A stretch of DNA of 64,000 nucleotides, from positions 30,990-94,989 of the forward strand of contig NZ_WHNP01000033.1 of NCBI RefSeq assembly GCF_009362735.1, in the 5' to 3' direction. Positions within the stretch are counted from its first letter, which is position 1, and every line of letters begins with the position of its first letter. The position numbers and the translations under genes were made by a program. The DNA comes from Paraburkholderia franconis. GTDB lineage: Bacteria; Pseudomonadota; Gammaproteobacteria; Burkholderiales; Burkholderiaceae. The notes beneath the pieces are model-generated. The model was not told the origin of the DNA. It saw nothing but the letters and a program-made list of their open reading frames with translations, and made no database searches. Below, piece by piece: positions 43,925 through 53,211 of this stretch.

Positions 43925-44650
43925 GTGGAAACGCTTGCTTTCATCGTCGACAACTTCGCGTCGATCGTCCGGCTCACCATCGAGCACATCGAGATCGTCG
44001 GCGTCGGTGTCGGTTTCGCCATCCTGACTGGCGTGCCGCTCGGCATCGCGATCACGGCCAGTCCGCGCGCCGCGAAGATCGTGCTGTACACGGCCGCCAT
44101 CGTGATGACGATTCCATCCGTCGCGCTGTTCGGGCTGATGATCCCGATTCTTTCCGTGATCGGCCAGGGTATCGGCTTCCTGCCGACTGTCATTGCGCTC
44201 TTCCTGTATTCGCAATTGCCCATCGTGCGCAACACGTACACGGCGATCACGAACATCGATCCCGCGTTGCGCGAAGCCGCACGCGGCATCGGCATGACGA
44301 CGCGTGAGCGTCTCTGGAAAGTCGAGATCCCGATCGCGCTGCCCATCATCATGGCGGGCGTGCGGATGGCCGTCGTGATCAACGTCGGCATTGCAGCCGT
44401 CGCCGCATACATCGGCGCGGGCGGGCTCGGCAAGCTGATCAGCCGCGGCATTTCGCAATCGGACCCGCGCCAGCTGATTGCCGGCGCGATCCTCGTCAGC
44501 GTGCTCGCCATCGCCGCCGACTACGGCCTCGCCTGGGTGCAACGCCTGCTGACGCCGAAAGGCCTGCGCGGGCCGTCGCGCACCGCCACGCTCGCGCTGC
44601 GTCTCGGCGCATGGGCTTCCCTTCGTAAATCTCCTCGTCACGCGCAATAA
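43925..44650 (+). CDS. Quaternary-amine/osmoprotectant-type ABC permease, first
   Basis: This 241-residue permease is of the ProW/OpuC type. It starts at GTG 43925 after AGGAGATAAC. It has VGFAILTGVPLGIAITASP, IPSVALFGLMIPIL and the EAA-like loop DPALREAARGIGMTTRERLW, followed by VINVGIAAVAAYIGAGGLGK. Family importers take up glycine betaine, choline, carnitine or related compounds. The second permease is at 45768 and the ATPase begins two bases downstream. Confidence 0.92.
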   Translation: METLAFIVDNFASIVRLTIEHIEIVGVGVGFAILTGVPLGIAITASPRAAKIVLYTAAIVMTIPSVALFGLMIPILSVIGQGIGFLPTVIALFLYSQLPIVRNTYTAITNIDPALREAARGIGMTTRERLWKVEIPIALPIIMAGVRMAVVINVGIAAVAAYIGAGGLGKLISRGISQSDPRQLIAGAILVSVLAIAADYGLAWVQRLLTPKGLRGPSRTATLALRLGAWASLRKSPRHAQ

Positions 44651-44652
44651 CC

Positions 44653-45771
44653 ATGATCAAGCTCTCCAACATCACGAAGCGCTATGAAGGCGCAAGCGCC
44701 CCGGTGGTCGACGGCATCGACATGGAAGTCGGCGCGGGCGAAATCTGCGTGCTGCTCGGCCCTTCTGGCTGCGGCAAGACAACGACGCTGAAGATGATCA
44801 ACCGCCTGATCCAGCCGACCTCGGGCAAGATCTTCATCGACGGCCGCGATACCGACGAGTTCGACGTCGTCGAACTGCGCCGCCAGATCGGCTATGTGAT
44901 CCAGCAGATCGGTCTCTTTCCGAACATGACGGTCGAGGAGAACATCGGCGTCGTGCCGCGTCTGCTCGGCTGGGACAAGGCGAAGACGAAGCGCCGCGCG
45001 GCGGAGTTGCTGGAGATCGTCGCGCTCGATCCGTCGATCTACCTGTCGCGCTATCCGAAGGACCTGTCGGGCGGGCAGCAGCAACGCATTGGCGTGGCGC
45101 GCGCGCTGGCAACCGACCCACCCGTCATGCTGATGGACGAACCGTTCGGCGCGATCGACCCTATCAACCGTGAGCTGATCCAGGACGAGTTTCTGCGTAT
45201 CCAGCAACAGGTGAAGAAGACGATCATGTTCGTGAGCCACGATATCGACGAAGCGGTGAAGATGGCCGACCGCATCGCAATCTTCAGCAGCGGCAGGCTC
45301 GAACAGTTCGATACGCCGGATACGATCCTCGCGCGGCCCGCGAGCCAGTTCATTGCAGGCTTCGTCGGCGCGGATCGCGCGTTGAAGCGGCTGCGCCTCG
45401 TGCGTGCAAGGGATGCGTTGTCGGCCTGCGAGTGCGCGGCGCGTGTCGGCGAAAGCAGCGATCGCGCGCGTGCGTTGCTCGAACAGCACGGCATCGAGCA
45501 GATCATCTTGCTCGATGCCACCGACAAGCCGCAAGGCTATCTGAGCGCCGCCGAGCTGCGCACGATCGACGGCAAGCTGATGGCGGCGCACGCGAATCCT
45601 GTGCAGGGCTTCGCGCGTCAGAGCGACGATCTGCGTAGCGTGATTTCATCGATGTTCGCGCTCGGCCAGTCATGGCTGCCCACCGTCGACGACGACGGCC
45701 GCTTTGTCGGCTACGTGAATCAGGCGCATATCGTCGACATGCTGCGACTGCCCTCGGAGACACGCGCATGA
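44653..45771 (+). CDS. Osmoprotectant-type ABC transporter ATP-binding protein (OpuCA/ProV-like)
   Basis: This 372-residue ATPase has Walker A GPSGCGKTTTLKMINRL, Q-loop GYVIQQIGLFPNMTV, signature LSGGQQQRIGVARAL, Walker B PVMLMDEPFGAID and VSHDIDEAVKMADRIAI. The C-terminus (about 250-370) is CBS-like (QIILLDATDKPQGYLSAAEL, SWLPTVDDDGRFVGYVNQAH), the osmosensing or nucleotide-sensing domain typical of OpuCA. It begins two bases after the first permease gene and overlaps the second by four bases. Confidence 0.94.
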   Translation: MIKLSNITKRYEGASAPVVDGIDMEVGAGEICVLLGPSGCGKTTTLKMINRLIQPTSGKIFIDGRDTDEFDVVELRRQIGYVIQQIGLFPNMTVEENIGVVPRLLGWDKAKTKRRAAELLEIVALDPSIYLSRYPKDLSGGQQQRIGVARALATDPPVMLMDEPFGAIDPINRELIQDEFLRIQQQVKKTIMFVSHDIDEAVKMADRIAIFSSGRLEQFDTPDTILARPASQFIAGFVGADRALKRLRLVRARDALSACECAARVGESSDRARALLEQHGIEQIILLDATDKPQGYLSAAELRTIDGKLMAAHANPVQGFARQSDDLRSVISSMFALGQSWLPTVDDDGRFVGYVNQAHIVDMLRLPSETRA

Positions 45772-46499
45772 ACACCTGCAAGAAAGCGCTCTTTTCACGC
45801 TGCGTCGCGCTCGCGGCATGCACCGCACCCGCGCTTGCACACGCGGACAACCTGCTCGCGTCGATCGGCCAGTATCGCGGCGACATCATCTATCAGTCGA
45901 TCCAGCAAATGACGATGGTCGCGATTGCAGGCGGCCTCGCGATTGTCGTCGCCGTGCCGCTCGGCATCTACCTGAGCCGCGCGACAGGCAAGCAGGCGCG
46001 CGTCGCGCAAGCCGTCCTGCAGACGGTCAACATGGGCCAGGCAGTGCCGAAGCTCGCGTTGCTCGCGCTCGCGATGAGCGTGCTCGGCATCGGCCGCTGG
46101 CCGTCGGTCTTCGGGCTCTGGGTGGCCACTTTGCTGCCGATCGTGCTGAACACGCTCGAAGGCTTGCGCGCCGTGCCCCCCGCGCTGATCGAAGCAGCGA
46201 CGGGCATGGGCATGACGCCCACGCAGATCCTGCTACGCGTCGAATTGCCGAACGCGCTGTATGTGATCTTCGCGGGCATCCGCACCGCGCTCGCGATCAC
46301 GGTCGGCACCGCACCGCTCGCCTTTCTCGTCGGCGGCGGCGGGCTTGGCGAACTGATCTTCACCGGCATCGACATGAACGACTTTTCGATGCTACTGGCG
46401 GGCGCGATTCCAACTGCGCTGCTCGCGATTCTCACTGACTTGCTCGTCGGCCAGATGCAGGCGCATCTCGTGTCGCGCGGCGTCAATCCACAACGCTAG
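45768..46499 (+). CDS. Quaternary-amine/osmoprotectant-type ABC permease, second
   Basis: This 243-residue permease starts ATGA-overlapped with the ATPase stop. It has an N-terminal hydrophobic segment that reads like a cleavable signal (about 1-26, ending LAHA-D), then the permease body QQMTMVAIAGGLAIVVAVPL, NMGQAVPKLALLALAMSVLG and EAATGMGMTPTQILLRVELP. The signal-like start is unusual for this family but in frame and well supported. It forms the second half of the membrane channel. Confidence 0.91.
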   Translation: MNTCKKALFSRCVALAACTAPALAHADNLLASIGQYRGDIIYQSIQQMTMVAIAGGLAIVVAVPLGIYLSRATGKQARVAQAVLQTVNMGQAVPKLALLALAMSVLGIGRWPSVFGLWVATLLPIVLNTLEGLRAVPPALIEAATGMGMTPTQILLRVELPNALYVIFAGIRTALAITVGTAPLAFLVGGGGLGELIFTGIDMNDFSMLLAGAIPTALLAILTDLLVGQMQAHLVSRGVNPQR

Positions 46500-46535
46500 T
46501 TCAACCACACGCTCACGCGTTTCTTCGAGGACATC

Positions 46536-47432
46536 ATGAAGACTGCCTTTTTCAAGCGAGCCTGCGCGCTCGTCGCCCTCTCTTTGGCCTCATCCTGGGC
46601 CATCACGTGCGCGGCGGCGAATGTCGTCGTCGGCGGCAAGAACTTCACGGAACAGCAACTGCTCGCCGAAATGACGACCGAGCTTTTGCAGGCCAAAGGC
46701 TTCGACGTCACGAAAAAAGACGGCATGGGCAGCGCCGTGCTGCGCCAGGCACAGGAAAACGGGCAGGTCGACGTGTACTGGGAATACACGGGCACGTCGC
46801 TGATCACGTACAACAAGATCAACGACCGCCTTTCGCCCGAAGATACCTACAAGAAGGTGAAAGAACTCGATGCCGCGAAAGGTCTCGTGTGGCTCGATCC
46901 GTCGCGCGCGAATAACACCTACTCGTTCGCGATGAATCAGGACGAAGCGAAGAAGCTCGGCATCGCGACACTCAGCGATCTCGCGAAAGCGATCAAGGCG
47001 GGCAAGACGCTCACGTTCGCGTGCAACTCGGAATTCTATGCGCGCCCGGACGGTCTGCGTCCGCTGCAAAAGCTCTATGGCTTCGACTTCTCGCAGGACG
47101 AAATCAAGCGGATGGATTCGGGCCTCACGTATCAGGCGCTCAAGGACCGTCAAGTGGACATCGCGCTCGTGTTCGCCACCGATGGCCGCGTGCCCGCGTT
47201 CAACTTCGTGATTCTCAAGGACGACAAGGGCTTTTTTCCGTCGTATGCGCTGACGCCCGTGATCCGCAAGGCGACACTCGATGCCAACCCGAAACTCGGC
47301 CCGATCCTGAACGCGCTTTCGGCAAAGCTCGACGCGCCGACCATGGCGCGCCTGAACGCGTCCGTCGACGTGCAAAAGAAGTCGTTCAGCGAGGTTTCGC
47401 ATGACTTCCTGAAGGAAGCGGGTCTGCTCTGA
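46536..47432 (+). CDS. Osmoprotectant-type ABC substrate-binding protein (OpuAC/ProX-like)
   Basis: This 298-residue periplasmic receptor has a signal peptide (about 1-27, SWAITCAAA-N) and the OpuAC start VVVGGKNFTEQQLLAEMTTE, LLQAKGFDVTKKDGMGSAVL, YWEYTGTSLITYNKI. Later come NNTYSFAMNQDEAKKLGIAT and LKDDKGFFPSYALTPVIRK. Such receptors bind quaternary amines through aromatic boxes; several Tyr and Trp are present but the ligand cannot be read. It lies 36 bases after the second permease. Confidence 0.92.
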   Translation: MKTAFFKRACALVALSLASSWAITCAAANVVVGGKNFTEQQLLAEMTTELLQAKGFDVTKKDGMGSAVLRQAQENGQVDVYWEYTGTSLITYNKINDRLSPEDTYKKVKELDAAKGLVWLDPSRANNTYSFAMNQDEAKKLGIATLSDLAKAIKAGKTLTFACNSEFYARPDGLRPLQKLYGFDFSQDEIKRMDSGLTYQALKDRQVDIALVFATDGRVPAFNFVILKDDKGFFPSYALTPVIRKATLDANPKLGPILNALSAKLDAPTMARLNASVDVQKKSFSEVSHDFLKEAGLL

Positions 47433-47467
47433 CGCATCAAGAACATGCAAACCTGAGAGACAACAAC

Positions 47468-48346
47468 ATGCCTTACCCTTCTTTCGATACGGCGCGCGAC
47501 GGCACGCTGACCGTTGCCGCCGCGCAGATCGACAGTTCATACGGCGATCTCGACGCGAATCTCACGAAGCATCTGCGCATGATCGACGATGCGCGCGAGC
47601 GCGGCGTCTCGATGCTGCTGTTCCCCGAGCTGTCGCTATGCGGCCATAGCGCCGGAAAAGACGCATTGCGGCTCGCGATGCGCCTCGACCATCCCGCGCT
47701 CGCCGCGCTTGCCGAAGCGAGCGGCGATCTGCACACGTCGTTTGGCTTTATCGAAGAAGCGCCGGGCGGCCAGTTCTACAACAGCCAGGCAACCGTGACG
47801 TGCGGACGGGTCGTGCACGTGCATCGCAAGGTGCAACTCGCGACCTACGGCAAGCTGCGCGACGGCCTCTATTACGCGCCAGGCGCGGAACTCGGCGCGT
47901 TCGATATCGACAGCCGATGGCGCGTCGCCACGCCGATCTGCAACGACCTGTGGAACCCCGGCCTCGTGCACGATCTGATGTGCGACGGGGTCACGCTGCT
48001 CGCGGCCCCCATCAGCTCGGCACGTGAGGCAGTGGGCGGCGGGTTCGACAATCCGTCGTCATGGGAACTGAACCTGCGCTTTTACGCGGTGACCTACGGC
48101 GTCGCCGTCGTGATGGCGAACCGCGTCGGCACGGAAGGCATGCTCTGCTTCTGGGGCGGCTCACGCATTCTCGATCCATTCGGCAACACGGTCGCGATGA
48201 GCTCGACGACCGAAGAGGAACTGGTTGTCGGCGAACTCGACTTCGCCTCGCTACGCGAGGCACGCTTTCTGCTGCCGACCGTACGCGACTCGCGCGTATT
48301 CGCCGGGCGCGGCATTCGCACCACACGTCAACCTGCCACGAACTGA
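47468..48346 (+). CDS. Carbon-nitrogen hydrolase (nitrilase superfamily)
   Basis: This 292-residue hydrolase has the nitrilase catalytic triad Glu54 (LLFPELSLCG), Lys121 (VHRKVQLATYG) and Cys158 (ATPICNDLWNP). Superfamily members hydrolyse amides, nitriles or carbamoyl groups. The Cys context resembles amidase or ureidopropionase branches more than true nitrilases. It is cytoplasmic and part of the transporter and acyl-CoA operon, so it may release ammonia from an imported amide-bearing compound. The substrate is unassigned. Confidence 0.9.
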   Translation: MPYPSFDTARDGTLTVAAAQIDSSYGDLDANLTKHLRMIDDARERGVSMLLFPELSLCGHSAGKDALRLAMRLDHPALAALAEASGDLHTSFGFIEEAPGGQFYNSQATVTCGRVVHVHRKVQLATYGKLRDGLYYAPGAELGAFDIDSRWRVATPICNDLWNPGLVHDLMCDGVTLLAAPISSAREAVGGGFDNPSSWELNLRFYAVTYGVAVVMANRVGTEGMLCFWGGSRILDPFGNTVAMSSTTEEELVVGELDFASLREARFLLPTVRDSRVFAGRGIRTTRQPATN

Positions 48347-48359
48347 AGCGTCGCCAGCC

Positions 48360-49550
48360 ATGCAAGACTTTCTCCTCACCGAAGAAGACCACGCGTTTCG
48401 CAGCGAAGTGCGCGCTTTCCTGCAACGCGAGCTTGCGCCGCGCGCCGTCGATATCGAAGACCGCCAGGACTGGAACGCCGTCAAACATGTTGTGCGCGCA
48501 CTGGGCGAAGCAGGCTACTTGCGGCTGATGTTCGTGGATCTCTATCGAGGCTCGCTGAAAAAGCCGGGCCTCACGCACGCAACGATCCTTTCCGAAGAAG
48601 CATCGGCGATCAACTATGCGTTCGAGACGACCATTGCGACGGCATTGAGCTGCGCGTATCCGTTGCATCGCCATGCGAGCGCACGGCTGCGCGACGCGTA
48701 CCTCGAGCCGATACTCGATGGCCGTGCAATCGGCGCGATCTGCGTGACGGAGCCCGGCACAGGCAGCGATTCGGCGGACATGCAGACACGCGTCGAATAC
48801 GATGCGCGCACCAACGAATGGGTGATCAACGGGTTCAAGCGCTACATCTCGAACGCTTCTGTGGCGGACGTGTATATCGTCTACGGCATCGCGCCGCGCG
48901 ATGACGGCGCGAAGCCGCGCGTCACCGCCGTCGCCGTGCCGAAAGACGCGCCCGGCATCAGCTTTCCCCGCAACTACACGTTCATGGGACGACGCGGCTG
49001 CATCGTGGGCGAAGTGAAGTTCGACGATTGCCGCGTCAGCGCCGATCATCTGCTCGGCGAGGCTGGAGACGGCTTCAAGATCATGCGCGGCATGTTCAAC
49101 TTCGAGCGCGCGATTCTCGGCGGCTCCGGTCTCGGCGTCGCGCGCGGCGCGTTCGAGATCGCGCGCCAGCATGCGCAGAGCCGCAGGACGTTCGGCCAGT
49201 TCCTCGGCTGCAAGCAGCTCATCTGGGACAAGATTGCGCAGATGAGCTGGCGCATCGACGCAGCCGAGCTCATCACCTATCGCGCAACGAAGATGTACGA
49301 CGCGGGCACGGACGGCAAGGCGCTGATGAAGGAAGCGGCCATGGCCAAGCTCGTCGCGACCGAGACCGCGAATTTCTGTGCGAACGAAGCGGTGCAGATT
49401 CTGGGCGGCGACGGCCTGACGAAAGAATACGGCCGCGCCGAGCAACTCTATCGCGACGCGCGCGCGCTGACGATCGTCGGCGGCACATCGGAAATGGTGA
49501 AGTACCTGATCGCTTCGCGCGATCTGCCGGAACTCAAGATCAACCTTTGA
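48360..49550 (+). CDS. Acyl-CoA dehydrogenase
   Basis: This 396-residue FAD enzyme introduces a double bond into an acyl-CoA. It has AICVTEPGTGSDSADMQTRV (FAD/substrate loop), NGFKRYISNASVADVYIVYG, SRRTFGQFLGCKQLIWDKIA and the C-terminal QILGGDGLTKEYGRAEQLYR. It lies 13 bases after the nitrilase gene. Together with the ligase and hydratase that follow, it makes the CoA-linked part of the pathway. Similar modules act on gamma-butyrobetaine-type substrates, but this is inference. Confidence 0.94.
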   Translation: MQDFLLTEEDHAFRSEVRAFLQRELAPRAVDIEDRQDWNAVKHVVRALGEAGYLRLMFVDLYRGSLKKPGLTHATILSEEASAINYAFETTIATALSCAYPLHRHASARLRDAYLEPILDGRAIGAICVTEPGTGSDSADMQTRVEYDARTNEWVINGFKRYISNASVADVYIVYGIAPRDDGAKPRVTAVAVPKDAPGISFPRNYTFMGRRGCIVGEVKFDDCRVSADHLLGEAGDGFKIMRGMFNFERAILGGSGLGVARGAFEIARQHAQSRRTFGQFLGCKQLIWDKIAQMSWRIDAAELITYRATKMYDAGTDGKALMKEAAMAKLVATETANFCANEAVQILGGDGLTKEYGRAEQLYRDARALTIVGGTSEMVKYLIASRDLPELKINL

Positions 49551-49568
49551 CCGTATTCCATTTCCATC

Positions 49569-51158
49569 ATGCTGACTATCACCTCGCTGTTCGACAATAC
49601 GGTCGCGAAGTACCCGGAGCGTCTCGCGCTCGTCTGCGGCGACACGCGCCTCACCTACGCGCAATGGGACGTGCGCGTGCGCGGATTCGCGCAGGCGCTG
49701 TTCGATCTCGGCGTGCGGCAGACGGACCGCGTCGCGATCTTCCAGAAGACCTCTGACGCAACGGCAACCGCCTATTTCGCGTGCCAGTTGCTCGGCGCGA
49801 TTGCCGTGCCGATGAACTATCGTTTGTCCGCGAACGAAGCGGCCTTCATCATTCGCGATGCCGGCGCACGCGCGCTGATCTACGACGAGTCGATGCTGCC
49901 CGTCATCGCCAAGACGGAGCAGGCGCTCCCCGATTTGCGCATCTACATCTGCGTGACGGGACACGGCGAAGAAGCCGTCGATGCGTATGCGCCCCTGCAT
50001 CATCACAATTTCGATGCGTTGATCGACAGCACGCGCCATCGCGATGCGCCACTGCCCACGCTCACGCCCGACGACATCTCGGCGCTCGTCTACACGTCGG
50101 GCACGACGGGCCGCCCGAAGGGCGCGATCCACACGCACGGCAACGACGTCGCGATCGCCACGAACTGCGTGATGGAGTACAGCCTGACGAGCACCGATGC
50201 CGCGTTGCATATCGCCCCGCTCTATCACGTCGGCGGCATGCAGGCGTATTTCATGCCGCACCTGATGGTGGGCGCGGCAAACATCGTGCTGCCTCGCTAC
50301 GACCCGCAGCGCACGCTCGCCGCGATCGCCCGGCATCGCATCACTACCCTCTTCGCGGTGCCGACGCAGATTCAGGACATGTTGTTTCACCCCACGTTCG
50401 CGCAGACGGATCATCGCAGCCTGCGCATGATCACGACGGGCGGCGCGGCCATTCCCGCCGCGACGATGCAGCGCGTGATCGACGAGTTCTGCCCGAACAT
50501 CTATAACGGTTACGGGATGACGGAAGCGAGTCTGACCTTGCTGCTGCATCCGCGCGATGCGCTGTCGCGCCTCGGCTCGTGCGGCAAGCCGACGTTGATC
50601 AGCACCTGCCGCATCGTGACGAACGACCAAGAGCGCGCAGTGCCGCCGACCGAATGCGTCGAACCGGGCAAAGTCGGCCAGTTGATCGTGCGCGGCCCGC
50701 AACTGGCGCGCGCATACTGGAACAACCCCGTCGAGACGGCGAAGAAGTTTCGCGACGGCTGGCTCTATACGGGCGATCTCTTCAGCGTCGACGCGGGCGG
50801 CTACTTCCACTTTCACGGCCGAGCCGACGACATGATCGTCTCGGGCGGAGAAAACATCTATCCGCGCGAAGTCGAGGAAGTGCTGTATCACTGCCCCGGC
50901 GTGCAGGAGGCCGCTGTGATCGGCACGCCGGATGCGAAGTGGGGGCAGGCCGTGACGGCGTTCGTCGTGCGTAGCGACACGCAGTTGACGGAGGACGCGA
51001 TCATCGCATTCTGCAAGGCCAGCGACGACCTCGCGCCGTACAAGCGGCCGAAGAAGGTGCTGTTCGTCGACAGGCTGCCGCTGAATCCGAGCGGCAAGGT
51101 GCTTCGGCGCGAGCTCGCGGCTTCCGTGGCTCAGGACCTCTTGCAAACGGGAACGTAA
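49569..51158 (+). CDS. Acyl-CoA synthetase (AMP-dependent ligase)
   Basis: This 529-residue adenylating enzyme activates a carboxylic acid to its CoA thioester. It has the P-loop-like ALVYTSGTTGRPKGAIHTHG, NGYGMTEASLTLLLHPRDAL, the hinge YTGDLFSVDAGGYFHFHGRA, DDMIVSGGENIYPREVEEVL and a late Lys in NPSGKVLRRELA. The family includes CaiC-like betaine-CoA ligases and medium-chain synthetases. It lies 18 bases after the dehydrogenase and two bases before the hydratase. Confidence 0.94.
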   Translation: MLTITSLFDNTVAKYPERLALVCGDTRLTYAQWDVRVRGFAQALFDLGVRQTDRVAIFQKTSDATATAYFACQLLGAIAVPMNYRLSANEAAFIIRDAGARALIYDESMLPVIAKTEQALPDLRIYICVTGHGEEAVDAYAPLHHHNFDALIDSTRHRDAPLPTLTPDDISALVYTSGTTGRPKGAIHTHGNDVAIATNCVMEYSLTSTDAALHIAPLYHVGGMQAYFMPHLMVGAANIVLPRYDPQRTLAAIARHRITTLFAVPTQIQDMLFHPTFAQTDHRSLRMITTGGAAIPAATMQRVIDEFCPNIYNGYGMTEASLTLLLHPRDALSRLGSCGKPTLISTCRIVTNDQERAVPPTECVEPGKVGQLIVRGPQLARAYWNNPVETAKKFRDGWLYTGDLFSVDAGGYFHFHGRADDMIVSGGENIYPREVEEVLYHCPGVQEAAVIGTPDAKWGQAVTAFVVRSDTQLTEDAIIAFCKASDDLAPYKRPKKVLFVDRLPLNPSGKVLRRELAASVAQDLLQTGT

Positions 51159-51160
51159 TC

Positions 51161-51961
51161 ATGAATGAACCGGTACTCTACGAATTCGACGGCGGCGTGG
51201 CGACCATCACGCTGAACCGTCCGGAAACGCGCAATGCGTTGACGGAGATGGAAGTGGTCGATGCGCTCGTCGCGAGTCTCGAGCGCGCTCAAGCGGATCT
51301 GTCCGTGCGCGCGATCGTGCTGACGGGAGCAGGCCCGGCATTTTCATCGGGCGGCAACATCAAGCACATGCGCGACGAGGTCGGCACCTTCGGCGGCAAC
51401 TCGGCGCAGATACGGGAGAACTACCGGCGCGGCATTCAACGCATCCCGCGTGCGTTTCATGAACTGGACGTGCCCTGCATCGCCGCCGTCAACGGCCCGG
51501 CGCATGGCGCGGGCTGCGATCTCGCGTTGATGTGCGATATCCGCATCGCCGCGCAAAGCGCGTTGTTCGCGGAAAGCTTCGCGAAAGTCGGCATTATTCC
51601 CGGCGACGGCGGCGCGTGGCTGCTGCCGCGTGTGATCGGCCAGTCGCGCGCCGCTGAGATGATCTTCACGGGCACGCCCATCGACGCGCAATGCGCGCTC
51701 GAATGGGGTCTCGTGTCGCGCGTCGTGCCCGATGCGCTGTTGCTGCCCACGGCAAATGAACTGGCGCAACGGATCGCGAGCAATCCGCCCAACGTGCTGC
51801 GCATGAGCAAGCGCCTGATACGCGAAGGTCAGCGGATGGATCTGCCGAGTCTGCTGGAACTGTCGGCCGCGTTTCAGGGTATCGTGCATCGCACGGCGGA
51901 TCACCGCGAGGCCATTGCCGCGACCTTCGAGAAGCGCACGCCCAACTACACGGGCGAATGA
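51161..51961 (+). CDS. Enoyl-CoA hydratase/isomerase (crotonase family)
   Basis: This 266-residue crotonase has TITLNRPETRNALTEMEVVD, the oxyanion-hole Gly region FSSGGNIKHM and NGPAHGAGCDLALMCDIRIA, then ESFAKVGIIPGDGGAWLLP. Glu and Asp at the usual catalytic positions are plausible (GDGG). It hydrates or isomerises the enoyl-CoA made by the dehydrogenase. It ends the tightly spaced eight-gene operon. A 6-base stem GGGCGC/GCGCCC follows its stop but lacks a T-run. Confidence 0.93.
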   Translation: MNEPVLYEFDGGVATITLNRPETRNALTEMEVVDALVASLERAQADLSVRAIVLTGAGPAFSSGGNIKHMRDEVGTFGGNSAQIRENYRRGIQRIPRAFHELDVPCIAAVNGPAHGAGCDLALMCDIRIAAQSALFAESFAKVGIIPGDGGAWLLPRVIGQSRAAEMIFTGTPIDAQCALEWGLVSRVVPDALLLPTANELAQRIASNPPNVLRMSKRLIREGQRMDLPSLLELSAAFQGIVHRTADHREAIAATFEKRTPNYTGE

Positions 51962-52022
51962 TGCGGGCGCTGGCCTGAGCGCCCACCGGCACGCATGACG
52001 CGATGGACCCGCGCATCGCGAT

Positions 52023-53126
52023 ATGCGACAGTCTCCTTATCTTGTCTCCTCCACCATGGACATGCGCAGGAAAAGCAACGAGGCACCGAAGCTGGCTGCG
52101 GCGCTGCATCTCGAACGGCGGACGGCCGACGCGGGCGCGGCCGACATCGCGCGCGGTGCGCATGAGCGCCCCGTCGTCACGCAACGCATCGGCTTCTTTC
52201 TGGTGCCGAACTTCTCGATGATGGCGCTCAGCTCGGCAACCGAGCCTCTGCGCGCCGCCAACCGGATGAGCGGCAAGCCGCTCTATAGCTGGCATCTGAT
52301 CAGCGCCGACGGTGAACCCGTGTCGTCGAGTTCGGGGTTTTCGCTGCTGCCGGAATCGGCGATGACGTCGTCGATTGCCGTCGATCAGCTATTCGTGGTG
52401 GCAAGCATCGATGTCGAGAACTACCGCAACGCGTCGGTGTTCGATTTTCTGCGCCGCTATGCGGCGAGTGGCCGACCGCTAGGCGGCATCAGTCTCGGCA
52501 CGATGATCCTCGCGCGCGCGGGGCTGCTCGACAAACGCCGTTGCACGATCCATTGGGAGGCGCTGAAAGCGCTCGCCGACGAGTTTCCGTCATTGACGGT
52601 GACGCGCGACCTCTATTGCATCGACGGCGACCGGCTCACGTGCGGCGGCGGCACGGCCGCCATCGATCTGATGCTCGACATGATTGCTCGCGCGCACAGC
52701 CATCGGCTCGCTGCCGACGTCGCCGATCAGTTCCTGCACACGCGCATTCGCGCATCGCAGGAAAGCCAGAAAATGGCGATCCAGTGGCGCTACGGCATCG
52801 AGGACCGGCGCATCGTCAATGCGATCACGTTGATGGAACAGAATATCGAACGGCCCGTACCCGTGCAGACCATCGCTTCACTGGTGGGCATTTCGCCGCG
52901 TCAGATCGAGCGCATGTGGCTGAAGCACTTCGGCATGGGGCCGTCGCAGTTCTATCTCGACGTACGCCTGAAGGCCGCGCAAAAACTGCTGCACGAATCG
53001 ACCTCGTCCATCTTCGATATCGCGTTGCAGTGCGGATTCACAAGCGCCTCCCATCTCGGACGGTGTTATCGCAAGGCTTTTTCTATCACCCCCGGACAGG
53101 AGCGTGCGTCGAAGGCGAACATCTGA
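52023..53126 (+). CDS. GlxA/CdhR-type AraC-family regulator
   Basis: This 367-residue regulator has an N-terminal DJ-1/PfpI-like domain (about 60-230: RIGFFLVPNFSMMALSSATE, FVVASIDVENYRNASV, CGGGTAAIDLMLDMIAR) and a C-terminal AraC helix-turn-helix pair (about 265-360: TIASLVGISPRQIERMWLKH, IFDIALQCGFTSASHLGRCY). The GlxA group includes regulators of carnitine and betaine catabolism in related bacteria, which matches the neighbouring quaternary-amine-type importer. It lies 61 bases after the hydratase. The start is uncertain: 52023 or 52056. Confidence 0.9.
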   Translation: MRQSPYLVSSTMDMRRKSNEAPKLAAALHLERRTADAGAADIARGAHERPVVTQRIGFFLVPNFSMMALSSATEPLRAANRMSGKPLYSWHLISADGEPVSSSSGFSLLPESAMTSSIAVDQLFVVASIDVENYRNASVFDFLRRYAASGRPLGGISLGTMILARAGLLDKRRCTIHWEALKALADEFPSLTVTRDLYCIDGDRLTCGGGTAAIDLMLDMIARAHSHRLAADVADQFLHTRIRASQESQKMAIQWRYGIEDRRIVNAITLMEQNIERPVPVQTIASLVGISPRQIERMWLKHFGMGPSQFYLDVRLKAAQKLLHESTSSIFDIALQCGFTSASHLGRCYRKAFSITPGQERASKANI

Positions 53127-53211
53127 GGCCTTTGATATCCGGTCGAATCGTTGCAAGATCGCACGGGTGAAGCACTAACCTGACCTTTCTTCGCCTCGAG
53201 GATTTCGAACC

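Noticed and set aside
48012..51146. Minus-strand open frame of 1044 codons
   Set aside because: It lies antisense to four well-supported genes (nitrilase, acyl-CoA dehydrogenase, ligase). It has Arg/His/Asp-rich composition without motifs, as expected from GC-rich third-position bias.
51965..51984. GGGCGC/GCGCCC hairpin after the enoyl-CoA hydratase
   Set aside because: Only a 6-base stem with no T-run, common by chance in such GC-rich DNA; not called as a terminator.
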